From NCBI RefSeq assembly GCF_963678635.1, contig NC_087071.1:24318013-24382012 (forward strand): a stretch of 64,000 nt of DNA, written 5' to 3'. Of this stretch, positions 1 to 10,502 are shown one piece after another. The notes beneath the pieces were generated by a model, which saw only the letters and a program-made list of their open reading frames with translations, did not search any database and had not been told where the DNA came from. This DNA is from Symsagittifera roscoffensis (taxonomy: Eukaryota > Xenacoelomorpha > Acoela > Convolutidae). The translations under genes were made by a program, and so were the position numbers. Within the stretch, counting starts at the first letter, position 1; each line of letters opens with the position of its first letter.

Positions 1-595
1 GATTTTTGAGTGGAAAAAACTCGACGTAATAATTTGATTAGAAGAGTTGAAGATCTTTAAAGAGTTTTCCTCAAAAAAGTCAATAGCCACTTGAACACGG
101 CCAATGAACACAAAGAAACTTTTTTTTTTAAAATAAGTTTTTTTGGAAAAGAAGGTTTAAGATTCGAGTTTAAAGAAAAAATGTTTTATAGTTCTTTAAA
201 TTTCAAGAACATTGAAACTGTATTAATAAGATAATCCAGTTTGAGAAAACTGGATCAATAGGTAACACTCTTATTTCGCCGTGAAATCTAAAAATCAAAA
301 ACCACATTCGAACCTAGAAGTCATTCACGTTTTTTGCGTCATTTCCGTTTTAGTACCCGCACTAAAAATTGATTTACGGTTGATTTAGTTAATTGATTTT
401 AAGTTAAATTTTGGTGAGTATCTTTGTTGTTCAATGAATTTAGCGCAATTTAATTCGCAAAAACTGTGTTAAAAGCGTAATTAACAAAAACGGGCAAAAA
501 GAATGTTCTCAGGCCGGGGCGGGGGATTGTCGAGAAAAGAGAGAGGGAGAGAGAGCGAGGTGGTGTGGTGCGTTGAGTGTTAAGTGGTGGGTTAC

Positions 596-772
596 CTCTC
601 GGAGTGCCTCTGCGTAGGAGGACATGTCTGTGAGAATGACAAGCACGTGCTTTCCCCTGTCGTAGGCCAGGTACTCTGCCGCAGTCAGGGCAAGTCGGGG
701 AGTGATGATCCTCTCAATGGTGGGGTCATTGGCCAGGTTCAAGAACAGACACACGTTCTCCATACTCCCATT
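596..772 (-). CDS. ATP6V1B: V-ATPase B exon 6, last one inside the window
   Basis: 59 codons beginning [18 protein letters not shown] and ending SSYAEALRE at donor GTAACC. The next expected residues (a conserved VSAAREEVPG-like stretch) are not found between position 1 and 595, so the following exon is left of the window. Confidence 0.95.
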
Positions 773-1908
773 CTACACAAACAGACAAATAACCCTTTAT
801 AAAAATCATACACGCAAAGGAACAGAACAACAAAGCAACACAAGCAAATATAACAAAGAAATAAAATCATATCACATCTAAGCACGTTATGGCTTCGTCT
901 GAGGAGCACCTTTTGTTTTACAACAGATGCCTTTAATTGACCTTTTTAGTTTAATACACAGAGGCGAAGCTGAGCTTCGCATCACTTGCAATACAACAAG
1001 TATACGATTAAACATTAAGACACTCCAGAACTATCAAAGAGGATTTCGAAAGTTGTACGAAACGAAATTCATTCTTTTTTTCTAACTTTTCAAAGTTCGA
1101 ATATTTTAAAAAACTTTAAAGAGCTCCAATTGGGGTTCAATTTTAGCTTTCAACATTTCAATATCAAAAACTTGGAGGAGAAAAAAAATAGGTAAATAAG
1201 CTGACAGAATTAAAACTGTCATAAAGGTACTGAAATCAAGTTGACATGAGTTTTCAGAAATTTTGAGTGATGAATTTAAACTAACTTCTTATTTAATTTG
1301 GTTTTGTACCGAATACGATTGAACAATCATTTTAAATATTGATGCAAAGCTCAGACCTTATGTCATTAACCTGTCTAGACAATGCCTTAAATCTGCTGTT
1401 TTATGTTTATTCAAACTTGAGTATTTATTTTCCAATATTTTCTTTTATGTTTTCAGATTTATATATTTTTCCTTGTCTTTGAAGATCTCAAATTTCGTCT
1501 TTCATTTGATAAAACGGGCAGTGCTGAGTAACCAAATTGGGTTCGTTAACTGTCCCCTCACTGTTTCTGGTGCTTGATATTTAAATTCTCGTTGTATGCA
1601 TATTTACCATTAACAAAAAGAATTACAATTTCTTTCATAAACAATTCTGAAACTAACCGAGAGCTAAATCGAAAGCCGAAAAATGATCAGTAAAAAAAGT
1701 AATATCGATGTTTTATAACTATACATACAACCAATCTATCAAAATCAATGATGATATTTTTGAGAAAAAAAAACGTGCCATGACAATATAATGAAAAAAT
1801 ATTATCAGAATAAAATTTACGAAGCGGTAACAATACAGAAAAAAAACCTCAGCAAAAAAAAATTGAGTCCCCCATCTGAGACATCACTCACACTCACACT
1901 CACTCTCT

Positions 1909-1968
<60 letters not shown>

Positions 1969-4900
1969 TTTTTCTCGGTCATCAAACGATGCAATAGGGT
2001 GACCTTTGCCTTCCCGGGTGTAATCGTTACCTCCAGGCTTAGTGTGCAGGAGACAGTAAAAAAACTGAATTCATTATAAACAAAGGTACCACTAGGAGTT
2101 GATGAGTCCTGTGGACAAAGTTGTACGGAAAAAAATCTTGTACACGATTGCAATACCCTTGCTAATCGCAAGAGTAATGAATTCAACCAACACAAAACCA
2201 TTACAGCTCGGAAATACACTTTGTAAACTACGTGTTGCTCTAGTGAATTGATGCTTGTTCATGTGAGGCAGAAGAGTGGGCGGATGGGAGAAAAGAACAG
2301 TTGAGAACAATTGACGGTTTGCAACTGACCTGGACGAAGTCCTCTCGGAAGAACCTGGCAGTCTCCATGGGCACTCCCATTGCAGCAAACACTATGGCGA
2401 AGTCCTCGTCCTCCTTGCCCTCACTCTTCACTAACCCCGCCTGTCTGCAGATCTGGGCGGCGACGTCATTGTGGGGGAGACCTACACACATCCACAGACG
2501 CATCATAACACACTCACAAATTACACAGTACAAGTCAATTCCATCTTCAATTTAGTCTTTCATATGCTCATTCATATTTGCATTGTTGCCTCTTCCCTAT
2601 TGCAGAAGTATTACAGTCTGAGATTCCTTTCAACGAAAGAAAGAAAACAGTTTACTTTTCTTGGGCGTACTTCACGGTTGATAAGTTTAAAACTCATAGC
2701 TGGTATTTGAAACGAAACCAATGTTTTCAACCAAAAAGGATAACTTGAGTCCTCTATGCCATGCCAAAGCAATTCTAATAATCTCGCATGTGAATATCGG
2801 CTGCTGTGTGACCATTTACATACCGGCGGCCGAGAATAGGGGAATCTTCTGCCCTCTGGCGATGCTGTTCATGGTGTCTATGGCCGATATGCCAGTCTGG
2901 ATCATCTCCTCAGGGTATTCTCTGGAGTAGGGATTGATAGGCTGACCCATTATATCTAGATGCACAAACACGATACCAGTGCCATCATCACACCACAAAT
3001 CACACATTATCGACTAGCTTAATTAAATCTACTTACCCGGCTCGCATACATATTAGGTTTCTTGCTTCTTACAATTGTACATTGGGAAATGATTAACAAC
3101 CTCTAAGAGCGATAGAGAGACATAATGGAAGCACATAATTGAAGTTGGTGCACCTCACCATATAAGAGTAGAAAAAGCAAGCATGATCACAATTGATCAT
3201 CCGCCGGCTGCAGCAGCAGCACTACTCACCAAGGTAGGCCTCTGCTAGTACATTTGGGCCTTTGTCTATGGGTTTGCCTGACCCGTTGAATATCCTGCCC
3301 AACATGTCCTCGGAGACTCCGAATTTCATGATCTCACCAGTGAACTCACACTTGGTGTATTTCGCATCTATGCCACTAGTGCCCTCGAACACCTAAATAT
3401 TCACATTGCCAGTCGACGTCGACGCCGCCAATATTCACTGAAAGAGGGGTGACTCTGTCCGCCAATCTACCTCCTCATTGCAATAAACAAAGCCAACTGA
3501 TAGTTGAAAAAGAGTAATGAACGCAAGGAAACTGAAAAAAAAACGAAAAAAATAGATGGCCTTAAAGCTCTTTGAGTTTGTAGAACAATTTATGATCGAC
3601 TTTTTTGATAAAACAAAGTCAATTTGAGACAATTGGATCAATAGGTAAAACTCATACTTTGCTGCGAAATCTGGTAAGTAACTTCCATTTTAGAAAATAG
3701 AAATCGATCACTTTTTTCGTGACCTTTACATTTTGGCTGCTCGATAGTGGAGTATGCTTTCCTTTTAACAAAAGAAAAAAAGGGAACTGAAAAAAATCAA
3801 AAGTCGAACCGCGAAAAATCAAAATTGAGGGTGAACCAACTTTAGGACTTTCCTTAAAAATTTAAAGAAAATCACCCCGACCTATATAAGAGTACTCACT
3901 ACGTTCATTACTCACACACACACGCAACACAAACAATAATTGTAGATCACTCAACAATTCCTATATAAGCAAAGTTAAATTTAATTGCAACCTATAAAAA
4001 CAATTGTCATATAGCCTTATATAAATACTTTAAAGAGGTTAGACTAAAATGAGTTTGGGTCCGGGTGGCCTTTTCATAGAGTAATTTCGTATAAGGTACA
4101 CCATCTTATTTTCGGCCGGATAGATTCGAGCAACTTTTTAGTTTTATACCACTCATAATCTTACTCTTATATTTCCTAGTCTCAATAGACAGAGAAAATA
4201 CTCGTATACATGCGAGGTTAGAGAGAAGGAAGTAACTGATGTCAATCTGCATTATATTTTCTCTGGCTGAAACTCTGGCTGAAACTCTGGCTGAAACTAT
4301 GAATAGTTTCAGCTTTACAATTTATCGTAAGTTTTAGTTATGGATCATGATCGGTTAGTTCTAAAAATTTTGCAGTGATCAACATCAAGATATATAATAA
4401 ATACTTGTTTTGAACTGGTTCCAAACAACAAAAGAACTGTTGATAATTTATAACAGTTCGTTCGTGGAGACAACAGTTAAGCCTGTTTCACCATGTGAAT
4501 GGCGTCAAGAAAAAACATCAAAAAATGGCAACAGAGCCGTCTGTCCTTGTATAAACACAGGAGTAATGAGACTAGTAACAGTAACTAGTTACTGCAAAAA
4601 ACCGCTTCTTAGTTGCGCCAGTTTCAGTTGTTCTTCCCTATTCAATTTCAGCTAAAGGTTCTTTGTTTTCAGTATTGGTGACTCATTCAGCACTCGGTTA
4701 CGGTCGACACTTTCAGTGGATTTATAACATAAAAAGTGTGCAGCTCTTTGATGATCGTTGAATCTTCGCAGATGTTTAGTTCGATGCATTTCAGTGATCT
4801 ATGTGAGATAACCTCATTTTCATATTGTTGTTCCCACCATTGAAAATGGGGAGGCACTTTATTTTCGGGTGTTGCGGTTTTTTCTTTTTGTTTTCCACGC

Positions 4901-6686
4901 AAAATCAGGTACTACAAATAATCATCGGCCTGGGTTGAGTGAAATATCATTCTAAAGCCCTTTCATTTCTTGATTCGAACCACAAAAAAATCCCTTTTTT
5001 TAAACAATGTCGAGAAAAACTGGTTTGAAATTTCTATTTTTCGTCTTCCGTCGAGCGAATAAAGCAAGCGAGCAGGCTTACAACAGCTGAATTATGCCTA
5101 ATTTAAGACCTTAAAACTTATTTTTATGCAAGTAAAACTAGTTATTGGAGTTTTTAGTTTCATTTTGGGGCTCAAAAAATTCAAAATAAAAAAAATATAT
5201 ATATATTATTTTTTTAGTTTTTCAAGGCATTTTTCTACAAAAAGTTTTGCCCAATTTGCCTATATTTCTATGACTGTCTAATATGCCAAAATTATATTTT
5301 TACGTCAGATCCTTTTTTCACACCAAGCAAAAAAGTACACTAATTTGGAAAGAAAAACTTTTTAAACGATAGTTTTGTTAAGACTGTGGTGGGAACATTC
5401 TGTGCTACTTGCACAGTAAGCGGTTATCCTTGTTTGTAATGCGTTTTGAGATGCCATTAGCATAGTGTACCTTATTGGAAGGCATGGCAAGGCATTTCCC
5501 ACCTGATATGATCTATCGCACACATACGTAGGTATCATGGGGCTTTGCGCAGGGCATTTTTTTGTCTTGCTTCCGATTTATTATAATGTGGTCCAATGTT
5601 ACTCCCAGAAGTTGAGACTAGTAGCAATACTCCATTCCTGGAGATAACAGGTAAACCTGTTTCGCTATCTTAAAGTCTCAAGAAAAGTTATCAAAAAATT
5701 GTAACATAGCCGACTGTTCTTGTAAAAATACATGAGTATTTAGACTAATAACAATATTTGAGGATGCAGCAATTACACTCGCTTTACGATGTGGATGGCA
5801 TTAAAAACTTTCAAAATTTGTATCTTTGCCAAATTTGTTTCTCACTTGTACAACAGCTTTTGATCCGGACACTTCCAAGACCTGTCCTGTCCGTTTTGAT
5901 CCATCTTGTAGGTAAATGTTCACAATCTCTGCAAACTTGGGGAATTTGACCTAAAATTTACAGATAAAATTATCAACTGATCTACGGTGACAAACACTAG
6001 ACTTGATAAAGACCAGCCGCCCATCTTATTCCATGATCAAGTCTATAAATTATTAGTCAAAAAAGCAACTCAAATAAAATGCAACATGAAAGGTAGACAG
6101 AACAACGTTCATTTTCACTCAAAAAAGGCCAAATATCCTTGAAGAGGCTAAATTTTAGGACATAGCCAACAAAATTGAAATGTTAATGAAAAGAGCTGAT
6201 CGACTCTTTTCCAGTCCCCCACCCCTTTGTTTTTTTCTGAAATTCGATTTACGAAAGCATATTTAAGATGACTTTTGATGTTTTAAACACCAATAAAACG
6301 TGTGAGGTGAATGAGTGAACAAATTTCTACAACTTTTTTTACATGCAAATTGCCTTATGAACCACCTTCAAACCATTTCGTATCTTAATTTCACGAGGGG
6401 TGGGAAACTGGAAAGCCTATTTTGCAACTTCCGAAAAAAAAATAGCTCGCTTAAACATCAATAATTCGGACTACAGCTCAGTGAACAAACTGGATGCTAA
6501 CTTAGGCAGCAGCCTTATGCCATCCTATGCAATGACTACAGCAACAAAAACAGGAGCTACCTTGTCTAGGATGAGGAGGGGTCCGTTGACTCCAGTCACA
6601 GTCTGGTAGGTCAAACGGGGCTGGCCAATGTAGTCACGACTGGCAGCCGCCTTGTTTATCTCAAACGCCTCACTGCTGCTAACCAT
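596..6686 (-). CDS. ATP6V1B: V-type proton ATPase subunit B, 5' six exons (gene continues beyond left edge)
   Basis: Subunit B is the non-catalytic nucleotide-binding subunit of the V1 head; with subunit A it forms the A3B3 hexamer whose ATP hydrolysis drives proton pumping into lysosomes, endosomes and secretory organelles. Exons on the minus strand, in order: 6561-6686, 5846-5950, 3230-3392, 2824-2955, 2330-2481, 596-772. Every border has GT/AG ends, phases join (0,0,1,1,0,0) and the lengths sum to 855 nt, 285 codons. Recognisable family segments include YIGQPRLTY near the N-terminus, [24 protein letters not shown], the degenerate P-loop region [21 protein letters not shown], and [14 protein letters not shown] followed by [17 protein letters not shown]. 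The family is about 490-510 residues, so roughly 200 C-terminal residues lie left of position 596. The loop after [11 protein letters not shown] is a few residues shorter than in human. Identification is secure; only the exact start could shift. Confidence 0.95.
957..1002. repeat. Dispersed hairpin repeat GCGAAGCT/AGCTTCGC, copy 1
   Basis: CAGAGGCGAAGCTGAGCTTC then GCATCACTTGCAATACAAC. The 17-base core is an inverted repeat with a one-base centre. Related copies lie at about 7458-7497, 7822-7868, 9139-9160 (decayed), 14905-14946, 17266-17291 with its duplicate near 18463-18485, and 22473-22515. The tail CACTTGCGATACAAC is shared, so this is a mobile or replicated unit rather than a chance palindrome. 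Confidence 0.7.
1885..1965. repeat. (AC)n microsatellite with a CACTCA-rich start
   Basis: About 25 uninterrupted AC dinucleotides (roughly 1911-1962) preceded by imperfect CACACT/CACTCA units. It sits in the intron between V-ATPase exons 5 and 6. Confidence 0.95.
2092..2200. repeat. Short interspersed repeat (SINE/MITE-like) unit
   Basis: Shares the order CTGTGGACAAAGTTG, a CGG plus A-run, GTACACGATTGCAATA and CTTGCtaatcGCAAG with copies at 8914-9000, 9038-9132, 27385-27465 and more weakly 27035-27096 and 28575-28660. The last block can fold into a small hairpin. No coding capacity seen. Confidence 0.55.
2330..2481 (-). CDS. ATP6V1B: V-ATPase B exon 5
   Basis: Encodes [18 protein letters not shown], a short acidic loop, then [19 protein letters not shown] and REDFVQ. 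Enters in phase 1, leaves in phase 0 at donor GTCAGT. Confidence 0.95.
2824..2955 (-). CDS. ATP6V1B: V-ATPase B exon 4
   Basis: Encodes [20 protein letters not shown] and [20 protein letters not shown], ending in FSAAG, the degenerate P-loop of this non-catalytic subunit. Phase 1 at both ends; donor GTATGT. Confidence 0.95.
3230..3392 (-). CDS. ATP6V1B: V-ATPase B exon 3
   Basis: Encodes [20 protein letters not shown] through [20 protein letters not shown] to LAEAYL. Enters in phase 0 and leaves in phase 1 at donor GTGAGT. It contains the highly conserved [12 protein letters not shown] segment. Confidence 0.95.
3470..3920. repeat. Dispersed AT-rich repeat family (about 0.4-0.7 kb)
   Basis: Segments such as CAAAGCCAACTGA, AGTAATGAACGCAAG, TTTAAGCTCTTTGA, CAATTTATGATCGAC, GGATCAATAGGTAA and GACCTATATAAGAGT recur in the same order at about 30-340 and 11900-12560. 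The copies are diverged and lack long ORFs, consistent with an old non-autonomous element present in the introns of two different genes. Confidence 0.55.
4050..4423 (-). mobile_element. Diverged solo LTR of the 22978-27024 element family
   Basis: Begins TGAGTTTGGG and ends GGTTCCA, the same TG...CA ends as the two LTRs at 22978 and 26617. It shares internal blocks TCATAGAGTAATTTCG, GGTACACC, CTTATTTTCGGCCGGATAG and GGATCATGATCGGTTAGT. No internal region is attached and no perfect target duplication is visible, so this is an old recombined copy. A 14-bp unit CTCTGGCTGAAACT is repeated nearly three times at 4260-4299 inside it. Confidence 0.75.
5846..5950 (-). CDS. ATP6V1B: V-ATPase B exon 2
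   Basis: 35 codons encoding [27 protein letters not shown] and SGSKAVVQ. The acceptor is a T-rich tract ending TTTTAG, the donor GTGAGA, phase 0 at both ends. It is the rest of the N-terminal beta-barrel. Confidence 0.92.
6561..6686 (-). CDS. ATP6V1B: V-ATPase B exon 1 (start codon)
   Basis: Begins with ATG at 6686-6684 and reads through [18 protein letters not shown] to LILDK. The donor after position 6561 is GTAGCT. This is the N-terminal beta-barrel start of subunit B; the protein begins close to the conserved core, with only about 20 residues before the conserved tyrosine. Confidence 0.9.
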
Positions 6687-9600
6687 GCCTTATGCTGAAG
6701 AACGCAAATCACTGCTCAATTTATCACTATTCACTATTACAACTACCTCATCAAAACTTTAAAGTGAGAATAAGTAAGAAACACCACACAGCTCTTCGCA
6801 CATCAATAACCACACTGATTAATTGCCGAGTGGTTCTAAAATGTTGTTAACTCAAACATGCTTCCAATATTCATCTATTTATTCTGTCAGTTTTAATGTA
6901 TTAGGTAAATTTGTTCAATTTCACATTGGAATCAAACTAGAACCTTTCGTTGCGAGTTATGCTCTCATTGCGTTGGTGGTTTTAAGTGTCAAAGAAACTA
7001 ACAAAAGCATTATTAGACATCCCCCGATCACATCAAGATCAATATTTGACACTCATCGTTCCCCAATCATTTAATGGGTTGAACTATCGAAAGTTCAAAT
7101 TTGATATGCTGAAGTTACTAAAGTTGAGCCTCCACGAAATCCATACAAATTCAGTCGCTTCCAAAAGAAGGAAGAAACTAAAAAGCTTGATGTCTTTGCA
7201 GACTCGAAAACCTATAATCGAAACCGCGACTTTCACGATTACCGAAAAAAAGCTTACTAAGCGAATAAAGCCATCTCAAAACTTATTCAATTCAAAACCA
7301 TTCAATGACCAGAAGAAATTTGTTCAAAGATCCCAAGGAATTTGATTATGAAGAAAACACGTTCAATGAGAGACAAAACCCTTCGCAAACAATGCGAATA
7401 GGTTTGGTCTCGCTTTCAAGTAACACCAGAAAACTCCTCCCATCAGCTGATTTTAACACAGAAGCGAAGCAGAGCTTAGCACTACTTGCGATAAAAAACT
7501 GAATTACTATACATACTAGCAGATGAACTGGTAAACAAAAAAACTTCAAAAAATGCGTGTTTTTTTCAAATAAAAAAATTCCAAAAGAAAACGAAATCTT
7601 GGAACTGAATTACCTGCACCTTTAGATATTTGGGATATAACACTACTTGAGATATAACCCATGCATAGTATGACAGACTAAGCGACGGAAATAGAGATGA
7701 AAGCCGCAAATACAAATTTCAAAGAAAATGATCAAAAACATTATCTACCAAAAATTTTCCTACATGTCTTGAGAACCTTGCGAGAAAATCTGACTAGAAG
7801 TAAACCAATTAAATGTTGAACACAGAGGCGAAGCTGAGCTGAGCTTCGCGCCACTTGCGATACACAATAAAGCTCCAAAAATCGAAAGATAAAGTCTTAA
7901 ACGAAAATTGAAAAACTTGAGAATTTTGTTGAAATCTTAAGCTCAAAAATCAGGGAAAAAAATATGACAATTGTTATACAAGTCAATTACCTTCAAAACA
8001 AAAGAAGGACTTGGGCTCCATCCATTTCTTTGATAACCAATAGATGAAAACGATATGAAATTATTTCGGTCAAAAATCGAGATACGATAAAAGCTATATG
8101 TGCTCAAAAAATATTGAAGAATCTTGCACCCAAACAATCTCATATCTTATAAAAACATTCGAGGATAAAGGCCCTATCCGCTATAGTATAAGATAAAAAT
8201 GAAAAAAAAATCAGTTATAAATGCAAAAATTACAATTGCCACAAAAAAGAACTTGCAGAAAATCTTACAAAATTCTGAAAATAACGCAATTACATCAATA
8301 ATTATCAATTATCATATTTATACGCTAGGTAAAAGAGCTAGATTACAACAAAAAAAAACAACAAAAAAGGATATATGAAAACATGAAACGTTTTTTAAAT
8401 ATTTTCAGCCAGAAAGAACCACACGCCAAAATCTCGTGCAGTACTTGCCGCCACATACCTTAGTAGACAAAAAAAAACGATTCAAAATTGCAAAAATAAA
8501 TCTGGGAAATAGATCAATTTTTTGACAAAATGAAACAATACGTTAAACCATTAACTTGAATCGATTTCAAATAAAACCGCTTAAACATATAACACACCTA
8601 ACTAATTTAAAATAAAACTAGTTGCACGAACATTTAGAACAAAAGAAATCATAAACCATGCATCCGAACAAAAAACTAAATTTATTTGCAAAAAAAAATT
8701 CTAGCAAAAAAATCAGTTTTATTTCTAAGAGAAAATTTTGGCACCTAAAAAAAGAGAAAGCCATGAACTATATTTATCCCCATGATCATGAAAAGCTGTA
8801 AAAAGAATTTGTAAAACATTTTTCAGCTGTAACACAATTATCACTTTAGTCGCTCAAGCGAGCTTTAGAATTACATCTTTTGGACGTCTATCTTGAGATA
8901 ACCAAATTTCAGTCATCCTGTGGACGAAGTTTTATACGGGGAAAAAAGTCTACTACCCGATTGTAATAACCTTGCTTGTCGCATCATGCTCAACATTGTC
9001 TGTTCGTTGACAAAGTACAGATGGTCATCGCCAATAACAGTCATGCTGTGAACAAAGTTGTTTGAGGGAAAAAACAAATCTAGCACCCGGTTGCAAAAAC
9101 TAAGCTTATAGCAAGGGTAATAATACACGATAGTTGAAACAGAGGCGAAACAGAGCAAGCTGGCTAATATAAAACGAGGCGGAAATCACTTTGTCAAAAA
9201 ATGATTGAATAAATTTACATCTAACAAAAATTCGTGTCCCGAATCAGGTTCAACTTAACTAAAATAACAAAAAACTAAATTTGTGAATATTCCGTTCAAT
9301 GAAAAGCTGTAGTTCGCAAACAGGCAAAAATGGCAAAAGAGCTTTAAAATGCAGGGGAAAAAAGGTAAGTGAATAGGCATGAAAAATAAAAAGATTTAGA
9401 CAATTTATCAACAAGGGAAAGGACCAACAAATGAGCTGTTCAGCTTTTCGCAGGGAACCGCTGTTGCTCCCCTGCTCAAGTACTGCAGTACACAGATACT
9501 GAGATTGAGCCCACATTCGTTGAGATTTGATTCATGCGAGTTATGTTGGAAAAATTTTTGTGTAATAAGATTCCTTCATTAACATTCATTGGTTTAAACA

Positions 9601-10160
9601 ACCTGTTTAAAACCACAACTTGAAACTTCCAACAAAATAAGGAAGATTTTGAATAAGCGATGAAAAAAAACAACACAAGGAATGAAACTTTTAGTAACTA
9701 ATCAAAAGTTGACCAAAAAATAAATGTTACTTTTGTTTTAATTCAACGAAGACAGAATTACGAAGTAATTGCACACTAATTGAAATAGAATTTCCAATTT
9801 ATAATTTTTGTAATCTATTTAATAAATATTTCCCAAATATACAAATTTCAATTCAAATGAATAGCTAAGCCAGCACCAAAAAAAACATAAGTGAAATTTA
9901 ACAGAAAAGTAAGGTAAATCCAACATTGCAGCTTTTATTCTTCTTTTATCTTTCTTTTTTAAAGCGCCTCTCGATTCTCGTGCTGATACATATTACCAAC
10001 TCAACTGAATTATACGCTTTCATTAACTATACCAGATTTTTTCATCCCTTCATTCTGACGCAAAATATATACACACATTGCTCAGTGGCGCGAACCTCTA
10101 TTTATATATTACAATATAGCTCCTTTTACAAAATAAATGACGATGTAAGGTATTACACAA
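6687..10160. other. Intergenic spacer between ATP6V1B 5' end and CCDC186 3' end
   Basis: No gene recognised. It must hold the V-ATPase B promoter and 5' UTR, read leftwards, and the CCDC186 3' UTR at its right end. It carries hairpin-repeat copies near 7458 and 7822 and two back-to-back SINE-like units at 8914-9132. A 119-codon open frame at 6986-7345 on the plus strand is lysine-rich and unlike any family I know; I treat it as chance. Confidence 0.6.
8914..9165. repeat. Two adjacent SINE-like units followed by a decayed hairpin repeat
   Basis: Both units contain CAGTCAT(C/G)CTGTG, an ACAAAGTTG-like block, GGGAAAAAA, a C(C/T)CG(A/G)TTG block and a TTGC...GCAA segment. The pair is followed by ACAGAGGCGAAACAGAGC, a degraded hairpin core, suggesting both parts belong to one composite repeat. 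Confidence 0.5.
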
Positions 10161-10502
10161 TCAATTGCGCAATAGGTCATCTGATGTTGTTATTCGTTTA
10201 GACGTGATAAAATTTCCGTGTGAAATAACGTCACATGAACTCCCTTCTCCACGCGAATGCAAAAGTGCTACGTCATCTAAATTGGATGACGTAATTTGGT
10301 TGGCGGCAGCTGAAGTAGCATTTGTTGATGGAAACAACCGCTGCGGAGATGTTGAGACGGATGATAAATGAGCGTGATGCTGGAAAACTACTGTGCTGTT
10401 GTTTTCAATGTGTGGTGGTAGTTGTATTGAGTGGTCAACTAGTGTGGTTGTTGAGTCTCCTCTCAAGGCTTGAACATCGCAACTCATTTTGTCCAAGTTC
10501 TC
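10161..10502 (-). CDS. CCDC186: CCDC186 exon 9 (C-terminus and stop)
   Basis: Starts ENLDKMSCDVQALRGD, equivalent to the human ENLQTLGTEIERL segment, then continues about 95 residues beyond it into a Ser/Thr/His-rich tail with no known domain. Stop codon at 10161-10163. The tail is longer than in human. Confidence 0.8.
   Translation of the reverse strand, partial: ENLDKMSCDVQALRGDSTTTLVDHSIQLPPHIENNSTVVFQHHAHLSSVSTSPQRLFPSTNATSAAANQITSSNLDDVALLHSRGEGSSCDVISHGNFITSKRITTSDDLLRN

Noticed and set aside
1908-2219. ORFs containing (CV)n or (TH)n runs
   Set aside because: Translations of the AC microsatellite, not genes.
6986-7345. 119-codon plus-strand ORF in the spacer
   Set aside because: Lysine-rich composition as expected from AT-rich DNA, no motif, no splice or homology support.
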